Positions 56,111-64,000 of a stretch of DNA of 64,000 nucleotides are shown here, in pieces (position 1 is the stretch's first letter; every line of letters starts with the position of its first letter). The position numbers and the translations under genes were made by a program. Below the pieces are notes generated by a model. That model was not told the origin of the DNA and made no database searches. It was given only the letters and a program-made list of their open reading frames with translations. This DNA is from Neobacillus pocheonensis (lineage in GTDB: Bacteria > Bacillota > Bacilli > Bacillales > Cytobacillaceae), in the NCBI GenBank assembly GCA_023702235.1, contig JAMQCR010000001.1:2666001-2730000 (forward strand), given 5' to 3'.

Positions 56111-56157
56111 AATCGTAAAGCCTTACTCTTAAAATGAGAGTAAGGCTTTACGATTTT
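56111..56157. terminator. 19-bp hairpin between the thioredoxin-like gene and the hydrolase remnant
   Basis: AATCGTAAAGCCTTACTCT and AGAGTAAGGCTTTACGATT are perfect repeats around TAAAATG, with TTTTT on the plus side. It lies directly behind the stop at 56164. Confidence 0.75.
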
Positions 56158-56163
56158 TCCTTG

Positions 56164-57102
56164 CTATACCCGTGTCATTCGAATCGCCATGTATTGCCTG
56201 CCCGGTAACTCAATACGAAATGTCCCTTCATAGACACCATTTTGTTCCTCAATCGTCATATTCCAGGTATCAATCACATCAACCTTGTATGATATTCCCG
56301 GTGTCATCGTAAAGTTACGATATCTAGGCTGATTAAAGCCAAAGTAATACAAATAATATTCATCTGCTATGCCAGCTGAGGGGACATCCCAATCAGATGG
56401 CAGCGGGTTTACCACGCCTGTTGGTGCTTCTTCAAGAATCTTCCGTAAGAAACCAATTCGATCAGGACTGGTACCAAAAAATTCTCCGCCTTTTGACCAC
56501 CAAAGAATATCTTCAGGGTGCAAATAAGTTTCTCCGTGTCCTACATATCCTCCTCGAACTGCACCTTCCCAAAAGCGGCGGACCATCTCTTCTCCGCTAA
56601 TGTTCCCCCAGCCCATATCGATATTTCCTTCATAGGCGCACTCATCAATCACAATCGGTTTTTTCCAACTCTTACGCCACTCATCCGTATTTTCAGCCGT
56701 TCTATATACATCAATCCGTTGGACACTGCAATGAGTAACCCATGGTTTGGTATAATCATAAAAAGCTAGACAGTTATGAATCGAGATGAGATGGTCGTAT
56801 GGATCGTGCTTCTTAATGGTTTCAGCAAAGCTCTCCCAATCCTTCTCTTCCTTCGCCCACATCAGATCATATTCGTTAGCAAGAGACCACCACACGTTGC
56901 GGTAAGCTAATAATCTGGCAGTTACGTAATTTAGATACCGTTGATCGACAGATAGCTTTATCTCTGAGAATCCCCAACGATCGTATGGGTGGAATAGAAT
57001 TAGGTCTGCTTCAATTCCTAGCTTGTCTAGATTTGCGACCCTTTTTTCCAGATGCTGAAAGAATGCTGGAAAAGTCTTGGTGTGTATAAGACTTACCTCT
57101 AA
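56164..57102 (-). pseudogene. Glycoside hydrolase (DUF4038/DUF5060/DUF5605 type), 5'-truncated
   Basis: The open frame begins without a start codon after a TAA and reads TFPAFFQHLEKRVANLDKLG, then ADLILFHPYDRWGFSE and WWSLANEYDLMW, where Asn-Glu is the catalytic-type pair of clan GH-A barrels. VIDECAYEGNIDMGWG supplies the second Glu, and the end is the DUF5605-like beta domain. The usual N-terminal domain and first barrel strands (roughly 200-250 residues) are missing. A promoter-like AT-rich region and AGAGGTAAG lie immediately before the frame, so an internal deletion has fused leader and body. Rhamnose genes next door suggest a rhamnose-containing polysaccharide as former substrate. Confidence 0.72.
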
Positions 57103-57138
57103 TTAACTTTATGTTATAATCATAACTCCAAATCAGGC

Positions 57139-57154
57139 ATAAATAAACATAAAA
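57139..57154. promoter_or_regulatory. Candidate DeoR-regulator motif upstream of the hydrolase remnant
   Basis: ATAAATAAACATAAAA occurs here, and its complement with one change (ATAAATAAAGATAAAA on the minus strand) at 58076-58091 upstream of the DeoR gene. The shared 16-mer in two control regions suggests an operator of that regulator. Confidence 0.4.
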
Positions 57155-57268
57155 ACAGGAATATATTTTTGTTTACTTTTGTTTATTAACAAAAGCGTCA
57201 CATTAATTATTTGGTTGATCCTTTTGCAATAAAAAAAAAGACCAAAAAGGTCTGCGGAGTTTAAAAAG

Positions 57269-58029
57269 CTACTCTACTATGGTTACATTTATCTCTCTTT
57301 CTTCAAATTGTTTTCTTATTTGTTCATCTATTTTGGAATCGGTAATGATCGAATCAATAGTAGACAACGAGACAATATGGGAAAAAGCACGTGTCCCAAA
57401 TTTACTAGAATCAACCATTAAAATCGTTTCATCAGCAATATCCATCATTTGCTTCTTTAATAATGCCTGCATCTCATTGAAGTCGCTAAGCCTTTATCTA
57501 TATGGACTCCTTTACAGGAGAGAAATGCTTTGTTGACATGATACATTCCAAGGGATCGTTCAGCAAGAGGACCGACATAGGAAAGGGATTGTGACAAAAG
57601 AATTCCCCCTGTCGAAATTACTCTAATTTGGTCTTTTTTGCTTAGCTCAATAGCTACCTTTATGGAATTCGTAAGGACTGTCAATGGCATATTCGGCAAT
57701 TCCTTTGCCATATACCATGCTGTTGTACTTGCATCAAGGACAATTTGGTCGCCAGGCTCAATGTATTTTATCGCTTGATTGGCAATCGCTCTTTTTTCAA
57801 CAGCGTTCGTAATCTCTCTCTCTAAATAGGAGGTCTCCGCCTGATCTTCCTCAATGCTAACTGCCCCGCCATGGCTCCGCATTAATAAGTTCTCCTTTTC
57901 CAGCTTTTCAAGGTCCCGGCGAATCGTTTCCTCTGTAACAGTGAAAATTTTACTTAATTCCGTAACTCTCACACTTAATCGTTGGTTTACTAGTTCTACA
58001 ATTTTTCTTTGCCTTTCAGCTACCAGCAC
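57269..58029 (-). pseudogene. DeoR-family regulator of the rhamnose region, one-base deletion
   Basis: The first frame has the DeoR helix-turn-helix (VRVTELSKIFTVTEETIRRDL near residue 25) and the sensor core (IVLDASTTAWYMAKELPN, VISTGGILLSQSLSYVG). It breaks at GGCTTAGCGAC near 57490; GGCCTTAGCGAC restores HIDKGLSDFNEMQALLKKQM and the frame ends at 57269. The restored protein is about 254 residues, normal for DeoR. GTG at 58029 is chosen because AAGGGG lies nine bases before it. The related YulB (RhaR) controls the B. subtilis rhamnose operon. The missing base lies in a GGCC. Confidence 0.82.
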
Positions 58030-58075
58030 CCAAATCTGCCCCTTCCGTACCACTACATTATTTTTATTTATGTTG

Positions 58076-58091
58076 TTTTATCTTTATTTAT
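58076..58091. promoter_or_regulatory. Candidate DeoR-regulator motif upstream of its own gene
   Basis: Reads ATAAATAAAGATAAAA on the minus strand, matching 15 of 16 bases of the motif at 57139-57154. It lies 47 bases before the regulator start codon. Confidence 0.4.
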
Positions 58092-58113
58092 AAGTTTTTT
58101 TATCCTTAATATA

Positions 58114-58172
58114 ACATATTTTTTTGAAAACCAAACATTTTTTTGAAAACCAAACATTTTTTTGAAAAATAA
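58114..58172. repeat. Three tandem copies of a 19-bp sequence
   Basis: ACATTTTTTTGAAAACCAA is repeated at 58135 and 58154 (last part diverged), with a 21-bp version at 58114. The array lies between rhaA and the DeoR gene, upstream of the regulator promoter. Confidence 0.8.
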
Positions 58173-58203
58173 AAAACAGACGCAAACATGAAGTTTGGTC
58201 TGA
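58170..58203 (-). terminator. rhaBA terminator
   Basis: On the minus strand CAGACCAAAC and GTTTGCGTCTG pair with a small bulge around TTCAT, followed by TTTTTTATTTTTC. Confidence 0.75.
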
Positions 58204-58220
58204 TTTTTTATTCATAAATT

Positions 58221-59474
58221 CTACCGTTTAGATAAAACTTCCTTTTCATAAGCTTTTACTTCTTCTAACCACGTTTCCCTTACTGGAACGCCCATCTTTT
58301 CACAATAGTAATCCCATACCGCACCAAATGGATAGGTTTTGAATTCTTCCATTAATGCTAATCTTTCTGTAAAATTGCCTTCCTCTTGAAGCTGTTTCAA
58401 ATATTCATTTGGAATTAGCATCGCAGTAAGCAAAGCCTTAATCATATTACGTGTACCAATCGTCCATGCGGCCACACGATTGATGCTGGCATCAAAGAAA
58501 TCAAGTCCGATAATGACCCGATTTAAAGCATCATTGCGGACAATTTCAACGGCAATTTCTTTTAACTCGTCATCAAGAATGACCACATGGTCGCTATCCC
58601 AGCGAACAGGTCTTGAAACGTGCAGGGCAACCTTTTCGCTAAACAGAAGCATAGAAGAGATCTTATTGGATACGGTTTCCGTTGGATGATAGTGCCCCGT
58701 ATCCAGTAAACACAATTTATTGTTTTTCATGGCATAGTTTAAATAAAATTCGTGAGAACCAACGACATATGCTTCAGAACCTATTCCAAATAATTTGCTT
58801 TCAACCGCATCCAAGTTATAGTTTTCATCTGTTTCTACAGCAAAAATCTTATCCAATGAATCTTTTAATCTTTTTCTCGGTGTGAGACGGTCACTTGGAA
58901 TATCTTTGTAGCCATCAGGAATCCAAATGTTTGTTAATGCTGGTGTTCCAAGCTCTTTTCCGAAGTGCTCAGCAATTTTACGGCTGCCGATACAGTGCTT
59001 GATCCAGAATTCACGAATTTCTTCATTTGGATGTGACAGTGTTAGACCATCAGAAGCTTTCGGATGTGAAAATAATGTTGGGTTATAATCCAGACCAAGT
59101 CCATTTTCCTTTGCCCAGTTTACCCAGTTTTCAAAATGCTTTGGTTCAAGCTGGTCTCTTTCAACTGCTTCCCCATTGGTTTCTGCATAAATGGCATGTA
59201 AATTTACGCGGTGTTTTCCTGGAATAAGCGATAACGCTTTTTCTAAGTCGCTTCTTAATTCTTCAGGGGTGGTTGCTTTTCCTGGATAATTCCCGGTTAC
59301 ATCAATTCCGCCTGATAATTCGCTTTTATTGACTTCAAATCCGCCAACATCGTCCCCTTGCCAACAGTGAATCGAAATTGGCACAGTTTTTAATGTTTCT
59401 AAAACTTCATTTATGTTAATTCCCCATTTGGCATAGACCTGTTTGGCAAGTTCATAGTTTTCTTTAATCGACAT
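58221..59474 (-). CDS. rhaA: L-rhamnose isomerase
   Basis: A 417-residue metal-dependent isomerase converting L-rhamnose to L-rhamnulose. It starts with [18 protein letters not shown] and has [37 protein letters not shown] and [13 protein letters not shown], all diagnostic of RhaA. It follows rhaB by 18 bases, so kinase and isomerase are co-transcribed. The length matches the B. subtilis enzyme. Confidence 0.96.
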   Translation of the reverse strand: MSIKENYELAKQVYAKWGININEVLETLKTVPISIHCWQGDDVGGFEVNKSELSGGIDVTGNYPGKATTPEELRSDLEKALSLIPGKHRVNLHAIYAETNGEAVERDQLEPKHFENWVNWAKENGLGLDYNPTLFSHPKASDGLTLSHPNEEIREFWIKHCIGSRKIAEHFGKELGTPALTNIWIPDGYKDIPSDRLTPRKRLKDSLDKIFAVETDENYNLDAVESKLFGIGSEAYVVGSHEFYLNYAMKNNKLCLLDTGHYHPTETVSNKISSMLLFSEKVALHVSRPVRWDSDHVVILDDELKEIAVEIVRNDALNRVIIGLDFFDASINRVAAWTIGTRNMIKALLTAMLIPNEYLKQLQEEGNFTERLALMEEFKTYPFGAVWDYYCEKMGVPVRETWLEEVKAYEKEVLSKR

Positions 59475-59492
59475 GATTCATCTTCCTTTTCA

Positions 59493-60920
59493 CTAGTTTA
59501 GTATATGCTGGGCAGGTACATATTTTTTTACTTCAAATGAATCTTTAATGATGGAACGAGCTTCTTTTATATCTCCAATTTCCCCAAGCGCCATTAGTTG
59601 GGCAGCAATGTTTCCAATTGCTGTTGCTTCAACTGGTCCAGCATTGACTTCTTTTCCCGTGACATCAGCAATTAACTGATTCAACATTTCATTTTGACAG
59701 CCGCCGCCAATCACATTAATTTTTTGGAATTTCTTTTCAAAAATTTCTTCAATTTCAGCAACGGCAACTTTATAGATAGCTGCTAAACTATCAAACACAC
59801 ATTTTGCTACTTCCCCAGGTGCAATTGGCAGCATTTGATTGGTATCTTGGCAGTAATTTCTAATTTCAGCTATCATATTTTCCGGTTTCAGAAAACGGTC
59901 ATCATTTACATCAACGATTGATTTAAACGATTCTGCTGAACGGGCCATATCCACTAATTCTGCAAATGAATATAGGTCTTGATAGTTCCGCCGAACTTCT
60001 TGGATCATCCAAAGGCCCATAATGTTTTTTAAAAAACGATAGCGATAGTCAATTCCGCCTTCATTTGTGAAGTTATAGTCAAGCGCCTTTGTGATACAAA
60101 TCGGAAAATAGTTCTCCACTCCGATTAACGACCATGTCCCAGAACTTATATAAATTGAATCATCCTGTTCTGGAACCGAAATTACTGCAGACCCTGTATC
60201 ATGTGTGGCTGGAAGGATGACCTTCATATCAAACCCGAGCTCCCCTATAAGTTCCTCGGATAGATTGCTTAGAATCGTTTTTGGCATTTTGATTTCGTGA
60301 AACATTTCTTTATTAATCCCAAGTGAATCTAAGAGCTGTGCATCCCATTTTTTCGTAAAAGCATTCACGAGCTGTGTCGAGGTAGCATTGGTGTATTCGT
60401 TTACCTTTTTCCCTGTTAATAAATAGTTGAAATAATCCGGAATCATCAAAAATGATTTTGCTTTCTCTAAAACCTCCGGACTGTTTTGTTTGATTGAATA
60501 CAATTGATAGATGGTATTAAACTTTTGGAATTGTATACCTGTTTCCAAATAAAGCCTTTCTTTCATGATGTGGTCAAAAACTTGCTCCATCATTCCATCC
60601 GTTCTTGGGTCACGGTAGGAGACTGCTTCCGTTAATGGCTTGTCATTCTCATCTAATAAAACAAAGTCAACTGCCCATGTATCAATACCGATACTGTCTG
60701 GCTTTATCCCCATTTGCATACATTTATGAAGACCATTTTTAATTTCCTGAAAAAGTTTATCCGCTTCCCAACAAAATAACTCATCTTTTTTCACTATTTT
60801 GTTTTCGAAACGATGAATTTCTTTTAGCTTTAATAACCCATCCTCTAGGTAACCGAGTATCAGCCGGCCACTTGAAGCACCGATATCAACGGCAATACTG
60901 TACTTCGTCATCTCTATCAC
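59493..60920 (-). CDS. rhaB: Rhamnulokinase
   Basis: A 475-residue FGGY-family kinase phosphorylating L-rhamnulose at O1. The N-terminal phosphate loop is AVDIGASSGRLILG, then GIDTWAVDFVLLD with the substrate Asp region, LPATHDTGSAVISVP with the catalytic Asp and INVIGGGCQNEMLNQ near the end. It is the first gene of the rhaBA unit; a cre site lies eight bases before its start codon. Confidence 0.96.
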   Translation of the reverse strand: MIEMTKYSIAVDIGASSGRLILGYLEDGLLKLKEIHRFENKIVKKDELFCWEADKLFQEIKNGLHKCMQMGIKPDSIGIDTWAVDFVLLDENDKPLTEAVSYRDPRTDGMMEQVFDHIMKERLYLETGIQFQKFNTIYQLYSIKQNSPEVLEKAKSFLMIPDYFNYLLTGKKVNEYTNATSTQLVNAFTKKWDAQLLDSLGINKEMFHEIKMPKTILSNLSEELIGELGFDMKVILPATHDTGSAVISVPEQDDSIYISSGTWSLIGVENYFPICITKALDYNFTNEGGIDYRYRFLKNIMGLWMIQEVRRNYQDLYSFAELVDMARSAESFKSIVDVNDDRFLKPENMIAEIRNYCQDTNQMLPIAPGEVAKCVFDSLAAIYKVAVAEIEEIFEKKFQKINVIGGGCQNEMLNQLIADVTGKEVNAGPVEATAIGNIAAQLMALGEIGDIKEARSIIKDSFEVKKYVPAQHILN

Positions 60921-60927
60921 CCTTAAT

Positions 60928-60942
60928 TTGTAAACGTTTTCT
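60928..60942. promoter_or_regulatory. cre site (CcpA) upstream of rhaB
   Basis: TTGTAAACGTTTTCT fits the cre consensus WTGNAANCGNWNNCW at every position. It lies next to the rhaB start, so CcpA should block transcription when preferred sugars are present. Confidence 0.8.
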
Positions 60943-61053
60943 GATATACCTCTATCTTACTTGAAAAAAAAATAATTTATATAACGTGATTCAACTAAAT
61001 TATTGTCCTTATTTGCATTTTACGCTAATAAAAAAGAGCAACAGGAAAAACGA

Positions 61054-62019
61054 TTATGTTCCTAATTGCTCGCGAAATTGTTTGGGTGTAATCCCATATT
61101 TTTTTAAAAAATCCGATAAAAATAACTGATATTATCATATCCTACTTCTTCAATGATCTGCGTTATGGGCAATTGCGTTCGATCTAAAAGCTCCTTTGCC
61201 TTCGTTAACCGTTTTTCCTGCAGGAGCTCTTTAAAGGTAAAATTAGTAGCTTTTTTTATATTTTTACTTAGGGAATAATAGGTTTGATTTAGTTTTGCTG
61301 CTAAATCATATAAGGAAGCTGTTTGAAAATGTTCATCAATATACCTTAATGACTCTACCAAATATGTATTGAAGCGATGCATTTTCTTCCTTATGCTGGA
61401 CTTTATCAACATGCTTGATCAGTTCAATTAATAACAGCCCCATATACAACTTTATAGTCGATTCCGAGAGCACAGATGGATTCATAATCTCCAGAATCAT
61501 TTTCTGGATGAACTCCTGAATACTTTCTACATCCGACACCATAAAGTAAAGAAATTGTCCGTTTTGAGTGTTATTGAAAAGACTGCTGATGATAAAATTA
61601 CTGATGGTATTATCAGACGAAAGAAAAGAAAAAATGAACTCAAAAAATTCAGGCCTGATGATAAAATTGATAATAATGTCCTCTTTTGCACTGGCTTCGA
61701 TCTCATGCTCGATATGTTGGTTTAAAAACAGCAGTTCACCTTGTTTTAAGGTAATCGGTTCATTGCCGACCTTTTGCCTCAATTTCCCATGATAAACATA
61801 GTTCACTTCAATATAATCGTGCATATGTTTAGGAAAATCGACAAAACGAGTATGCTTTCGCACCATAATGAGCGAATCCTGCCCTAGGAATTTCTCACTT
61901 TCAATCACAAATCCGGGCTGGCTTGTATACAACGCTTTGGTTATTTCCTGGTTTTGCTCGAGTATCGCTTCTTCTTCATCTGAAATTTGCATGAGTTCGT
62001 TTAGGAGTTCTGCATTCAT
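61054..62019 (-). pseudogene. AraC-family regulator of the rhamnose region, frame broken twice
   Basis: The first frame (MNAELLNELMQISDEEE) holds a cupin-type sensor (FPKHMHDYIEVNYVYHGKL, GELLFLNQHIEHEI) and breaks near 61385; FNTYLVESLRYIDEHFQ follows one frame over. The second frame reaches DNISYFYRIF-stop at a T6A7 run (about 61105-61118); one more base there would restore a KKKYGITPKQFREQ ending, with the stop at 61054. The two helix-turn-helix motifs (ASLYDLAAKLNQTYYSL and LPITQIIEEVGYDN) lie in the second frame. Neither break lies in GGCC. GAGAGTGA before 62019 decides the start. Confidence 0.72.
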
Positions 62020-62274
62020 ACGTTCACTCTCATATCTCAAATTACGTAATTTTATTAGTTTACAACCCATAATACAGTATTAAGATAGTTAAGGTCTACT
62101 TATATCGAACAAACCTTTTTGGATAGGCTTCCCTACTAAGTAACCATGGCGATATCCTACATAAATCCTATCCATTTCTAAAACATATGTATCTCTAAAC
62201 TCAATCGGAAGTTTAATATATGGAGAGTTTATCCGATGTCAAGCAAATAAATAAAAACACAGCATTCAAAACGA

Positions 62275-62305
62275 AAAAAGAGGTCAATAAAATTGTCCTC
62301 TTTCT
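62275..62305 (-). terminator. rhaEW terminator
   Basis: On the minus strand AAAGAGGACAA and TTGACCTCTTT pair with one mismatch, followed by TTTTTT. It ends the transcript of the gene at 62318. Confidence 0.75.
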
Positions 62306-62317
62306 TCGTTTATTTAC

Positions 62318-64000
62318 TTATCTCGTAAACGCCGCCGGCACTCCGCCATCCACTGTTAACATACATCCAGTTGTTCTGTCAGATTTCGATGATGCGAAGA
62401 ACGCAATCGATTCTGCAATATCTTTTGGATAAATATTAACTAATAATGTTGTCCGTTTCCGGTAATGTTCTTCTAGCTGGTCGGGGTCGATTCCATAAGC
62501 TGCTGCACGCTCTTCACGCCATCTTGAACCCCAAATAGCAGATCCTTGAAGAACGGCATCTGGGAGGACAGAGTTTACACGAATTCCGTATTCGCCACCT
62601 TCTGATGCAATACATCTAGCTAAGTGTGTTTCAAGTGCTTTAACAGAACTATAGGCTGCAGCATTTTTTCCCGCGTAAACCGAGTTTTTCGAACCAATAA
62701 ACACCATGTTACCGCCAATTCCTTGTTGCTTCATTTGCTTAAACGCTTCCCGGGCAACTAAGAAATAACCGGTTCCTAACACATTCATATTCAAATTCCA
62801 CTCTTGAAGTGTTGTTTCATCGATTGGGCTTGAAGTAGCAAGTCCTGCGTTGTTCACAATAATATCTACACCGCCAAAAGTAAGTGCGGTTTGGTCAAAA
62901 GCTGCTTGAACTGCCTCTTCCTTGGTTACGTCCATTTTTACAGCTAAGGCACGTCCAGCACCGTATTTTTCGTTTATTTCAGCAGCAACCATTTCTGCTC
63001 CTTCAAGGTTTAAGTCAGCAATCACAACATGGGCGCCTTCAGATACAAAGCGTCGGCATGTTTCACTGCCTATTCCGCCCGCACCGCCGGTAACAAAAGC
63101 TACTTTTCTAGAGAATTCTGCTTCAGCTGGAGCCAATGAAAGTTTATATAATTCTAATGGCCAATATTCAACATTGTAAGATTCATTTTCACTTAAAGAA
63201 ACAAAGCTTCCTAATGTAGTAGAACCTTTCATAACCGCAATCGCACGTTGGTATAGTGCTCCGCTAACGCGAGAATTGGCAACATCTTTACCGGTGTTCA
63301 CCATACCAATTCCTGGAATGAGGATAACACGAGGTGCTGGTTCAAACATTAAATCGCCTTCATGTTGGTTGCGCTTAAAGTATTCTTTGTATTCTGCTTT
63401 GAATCGTTCAATGCCCTCTTTAACACTAGCAATTAACGCTTCTACATCCTTAGTTTGTGGGTCCCAATCAATATAAAGTGGAACTCGTTTTGTGTGAACT
63501 AGATGGTCAGGACATGCAGCACCAACTTGTGAAAGTTCAGGTGCTTGGACACTGTTGACAAATCGGAGCACGTCTTCCGCGCGATCAAAGGTTAAAAGCA
63601 TTTTCTTATCATCGCTAACCGCTCCGCGAATAACTGGCAGTACTTTATCTAAAATACTAGCGGCTTCTTCCTCTTTGAGAGATTCATATTTTTGTCCGCC
63701 AAAAACGGATTTTTCATCTACTTTTCCATTAATATATTGTTCTGCTTCATTAATAATTTCAATTGTTTTTGCGAAAGATTCTTCAGAAGTTTCTCCCCAT
63801 GTAACAAGTCCATGTTTTTCCATTAAAACGAGCTCCGCGTAAGGATTATTTCTTACACCCTCAGCAATCATTTTTGAAAGAGTGAATCCGGGACGTACAT
63901 AGGGAACCCAAACAAAACGGCTACCATAAATTTCTTCGGCAAGTTGTCTGCCATTATCGGCACAGCAAAGACTAATAATCGCATCTGGATGTGTATGATC
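62318..64000 (-). CDS. rhaEW: Bifunctional rhamnulose-1-phosphate aldolase/lactaldehyde dehydrogenase (partial)
   Basis: The frame enters from the right edge and shows 560 codons plus stop. The visible N-terminal part is a class II aldolase (HTHPDAIISLCCADNGRQLA, VLMEKHGLVTWGET with metal His). From about visible residue 310 a short-chain dehydrogenase begins: AFVTGGAGGIGSETCRRF, then IIVNNAGLATSSPID, a catalytic Tyr in AYSSVKALE, and SDRTTGCMLTVDGGVP. The same fusion (YuxG/RhaEW) occurs in B. subtilis, about 689 residues, so roughly 130 are outside. It cleaves rhamnulose-1-phosphate and oxidises L-lactaldehyde. Confidence 0.94.
   Translation of the reverse strand, partial: DHTHPDAIISLCCADNGRQLAEEIYGSRFVWVPYVRPGFTLSKMIAEGVRNNPYAELVLMEKHGLVTWGETSEESFAKTIEIINEAEQYINGKVDEKSVFGGQKYESLKEEEAASILDKVLPVIRGAVSDDKKMLLTFDRAEDVLRFVNSVQAPELSQVGAACPDHLVHTKRVPLYIDWDPQTKDVEALIASVKEGIERFKAEYKEYFKRNQHEGDLMFEPAPRVILIPGIGMVNTGKDVANSRVSGALYQRAIAVMKGSTTLGSFVSLSENESYNVEYWPLELYKLSLAPAEAEFSRKVAFVTGGAGGIGSETCRRFVSEGAHVVIADLNLEGAEMVAAEINEKYGAGRALAVKMDVTKEEAVQAAFDQTALTFGGVDIIVNNAGLATSSPIDETTLQEWNLNMNVLGTGYFLVAREAFKQMKQQGIGGNMVFIGSKNSVYAGKNAAAYSSVKALETHLARCIASEGGEYGIRVNSVLPDAVLQGSAIWGSRWREERAAAYGIDPDQLEEHYRKRTTLLVNIYPKDIAESIAFFASSKSDRTTGCMLTVDGGVPAAFTR

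Overview
The window reads as chromosome of a low-GC, endospore-forming Bacillaceae bacterium. Supporting signs are the miaA-hfq-spoVK-hflX-ynbB-glnR-glnA order known from Bacillus, a CotD-type spore coat gene, mreBH, mutL/mutS, strong AGGAGG-type ribosome binding sites, TTG/GTG starts and Rex, CcpA and GlnR type operators. The genus cannot be fixed from the sequence alone.

Layout. 1-6.5 kb: a minus-strand yhf operon (yhfZ, yhfY, yhfU, yhfT, php, yhfS, yhfX running off the left edge) with a divergent HAD phosphatase gene; a TGTACA-type inverted repeat recurs around yhfZ. 7.6-9.0 kb: decayed DNA with a dead HU gene between two copies of a small-protein sequence. 9.2-19.6 kb: a sugar-uptake and catabolism cluster (RbsA/B/C-type ABC transporter, a second lone RbsA-type ATPase, three xylose-isomerase-like TIM barrels, two Gfo/Idh/MocA oxidoreductases) with a divergent AraC regulator. 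20.7-22 kb: remnants of a zinc alcohol dehydrogenase and of an integrase. 22-38 kb: core genes (glnA-glnR-ynbB-hflX, a TRIC-type membrane protein, spoVK, hfq, miaA, mreBH, rpsR-rpsF, mutL-mutS). 38-49 kb: a second glutamine synthetase, a BMP-family lipoprotein, an intact IS3-family element, an S53 peptidase, cotD, tRNA-Arg(CCU), a DUF202 gene and adhE. 49-56 kb: orphan small genes, an ABC ATPase, a 2-hydroxyacid dehydrogenase, a SCO1-type lipoprotein and a thioredoxin-like protein. 56-64 kb: a glycoside hydrolase remnant and the L-rhamnose genes (DeoR regulator, rhaA, rhaB, AraC regulator, rhaEW running off the right edge).

How the genes work together. In the sugar cluster the transporter would import a sugar or glycoside, the Gfo/Idh/MocA enzymes would oxidise or reduce it, and the TIM-barrel enzymes would isomerise or cleave it. 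In the rhamnose region rhaA, rhaB and rhaEW form the isomerase-kinase-aldolase/dehydrogenase route under a cre site and two regulators. adhE has a Rex box.

The most notable global signal is that many conserved genes (mutS twice, adhE, ynbB, two Gfo/Idh genes, an rbsA-type gene, a DeoR regulator, a DUF202 gene, an MFS remnant) carry one-base deletions. In nine of ten cases the restored sequence is a GGCC; the tenth is GGTCC. This points to systematic read errors at a modified GGCC motif rather than true gene decay. No CRISPR array, rRNA or prophage was seen.
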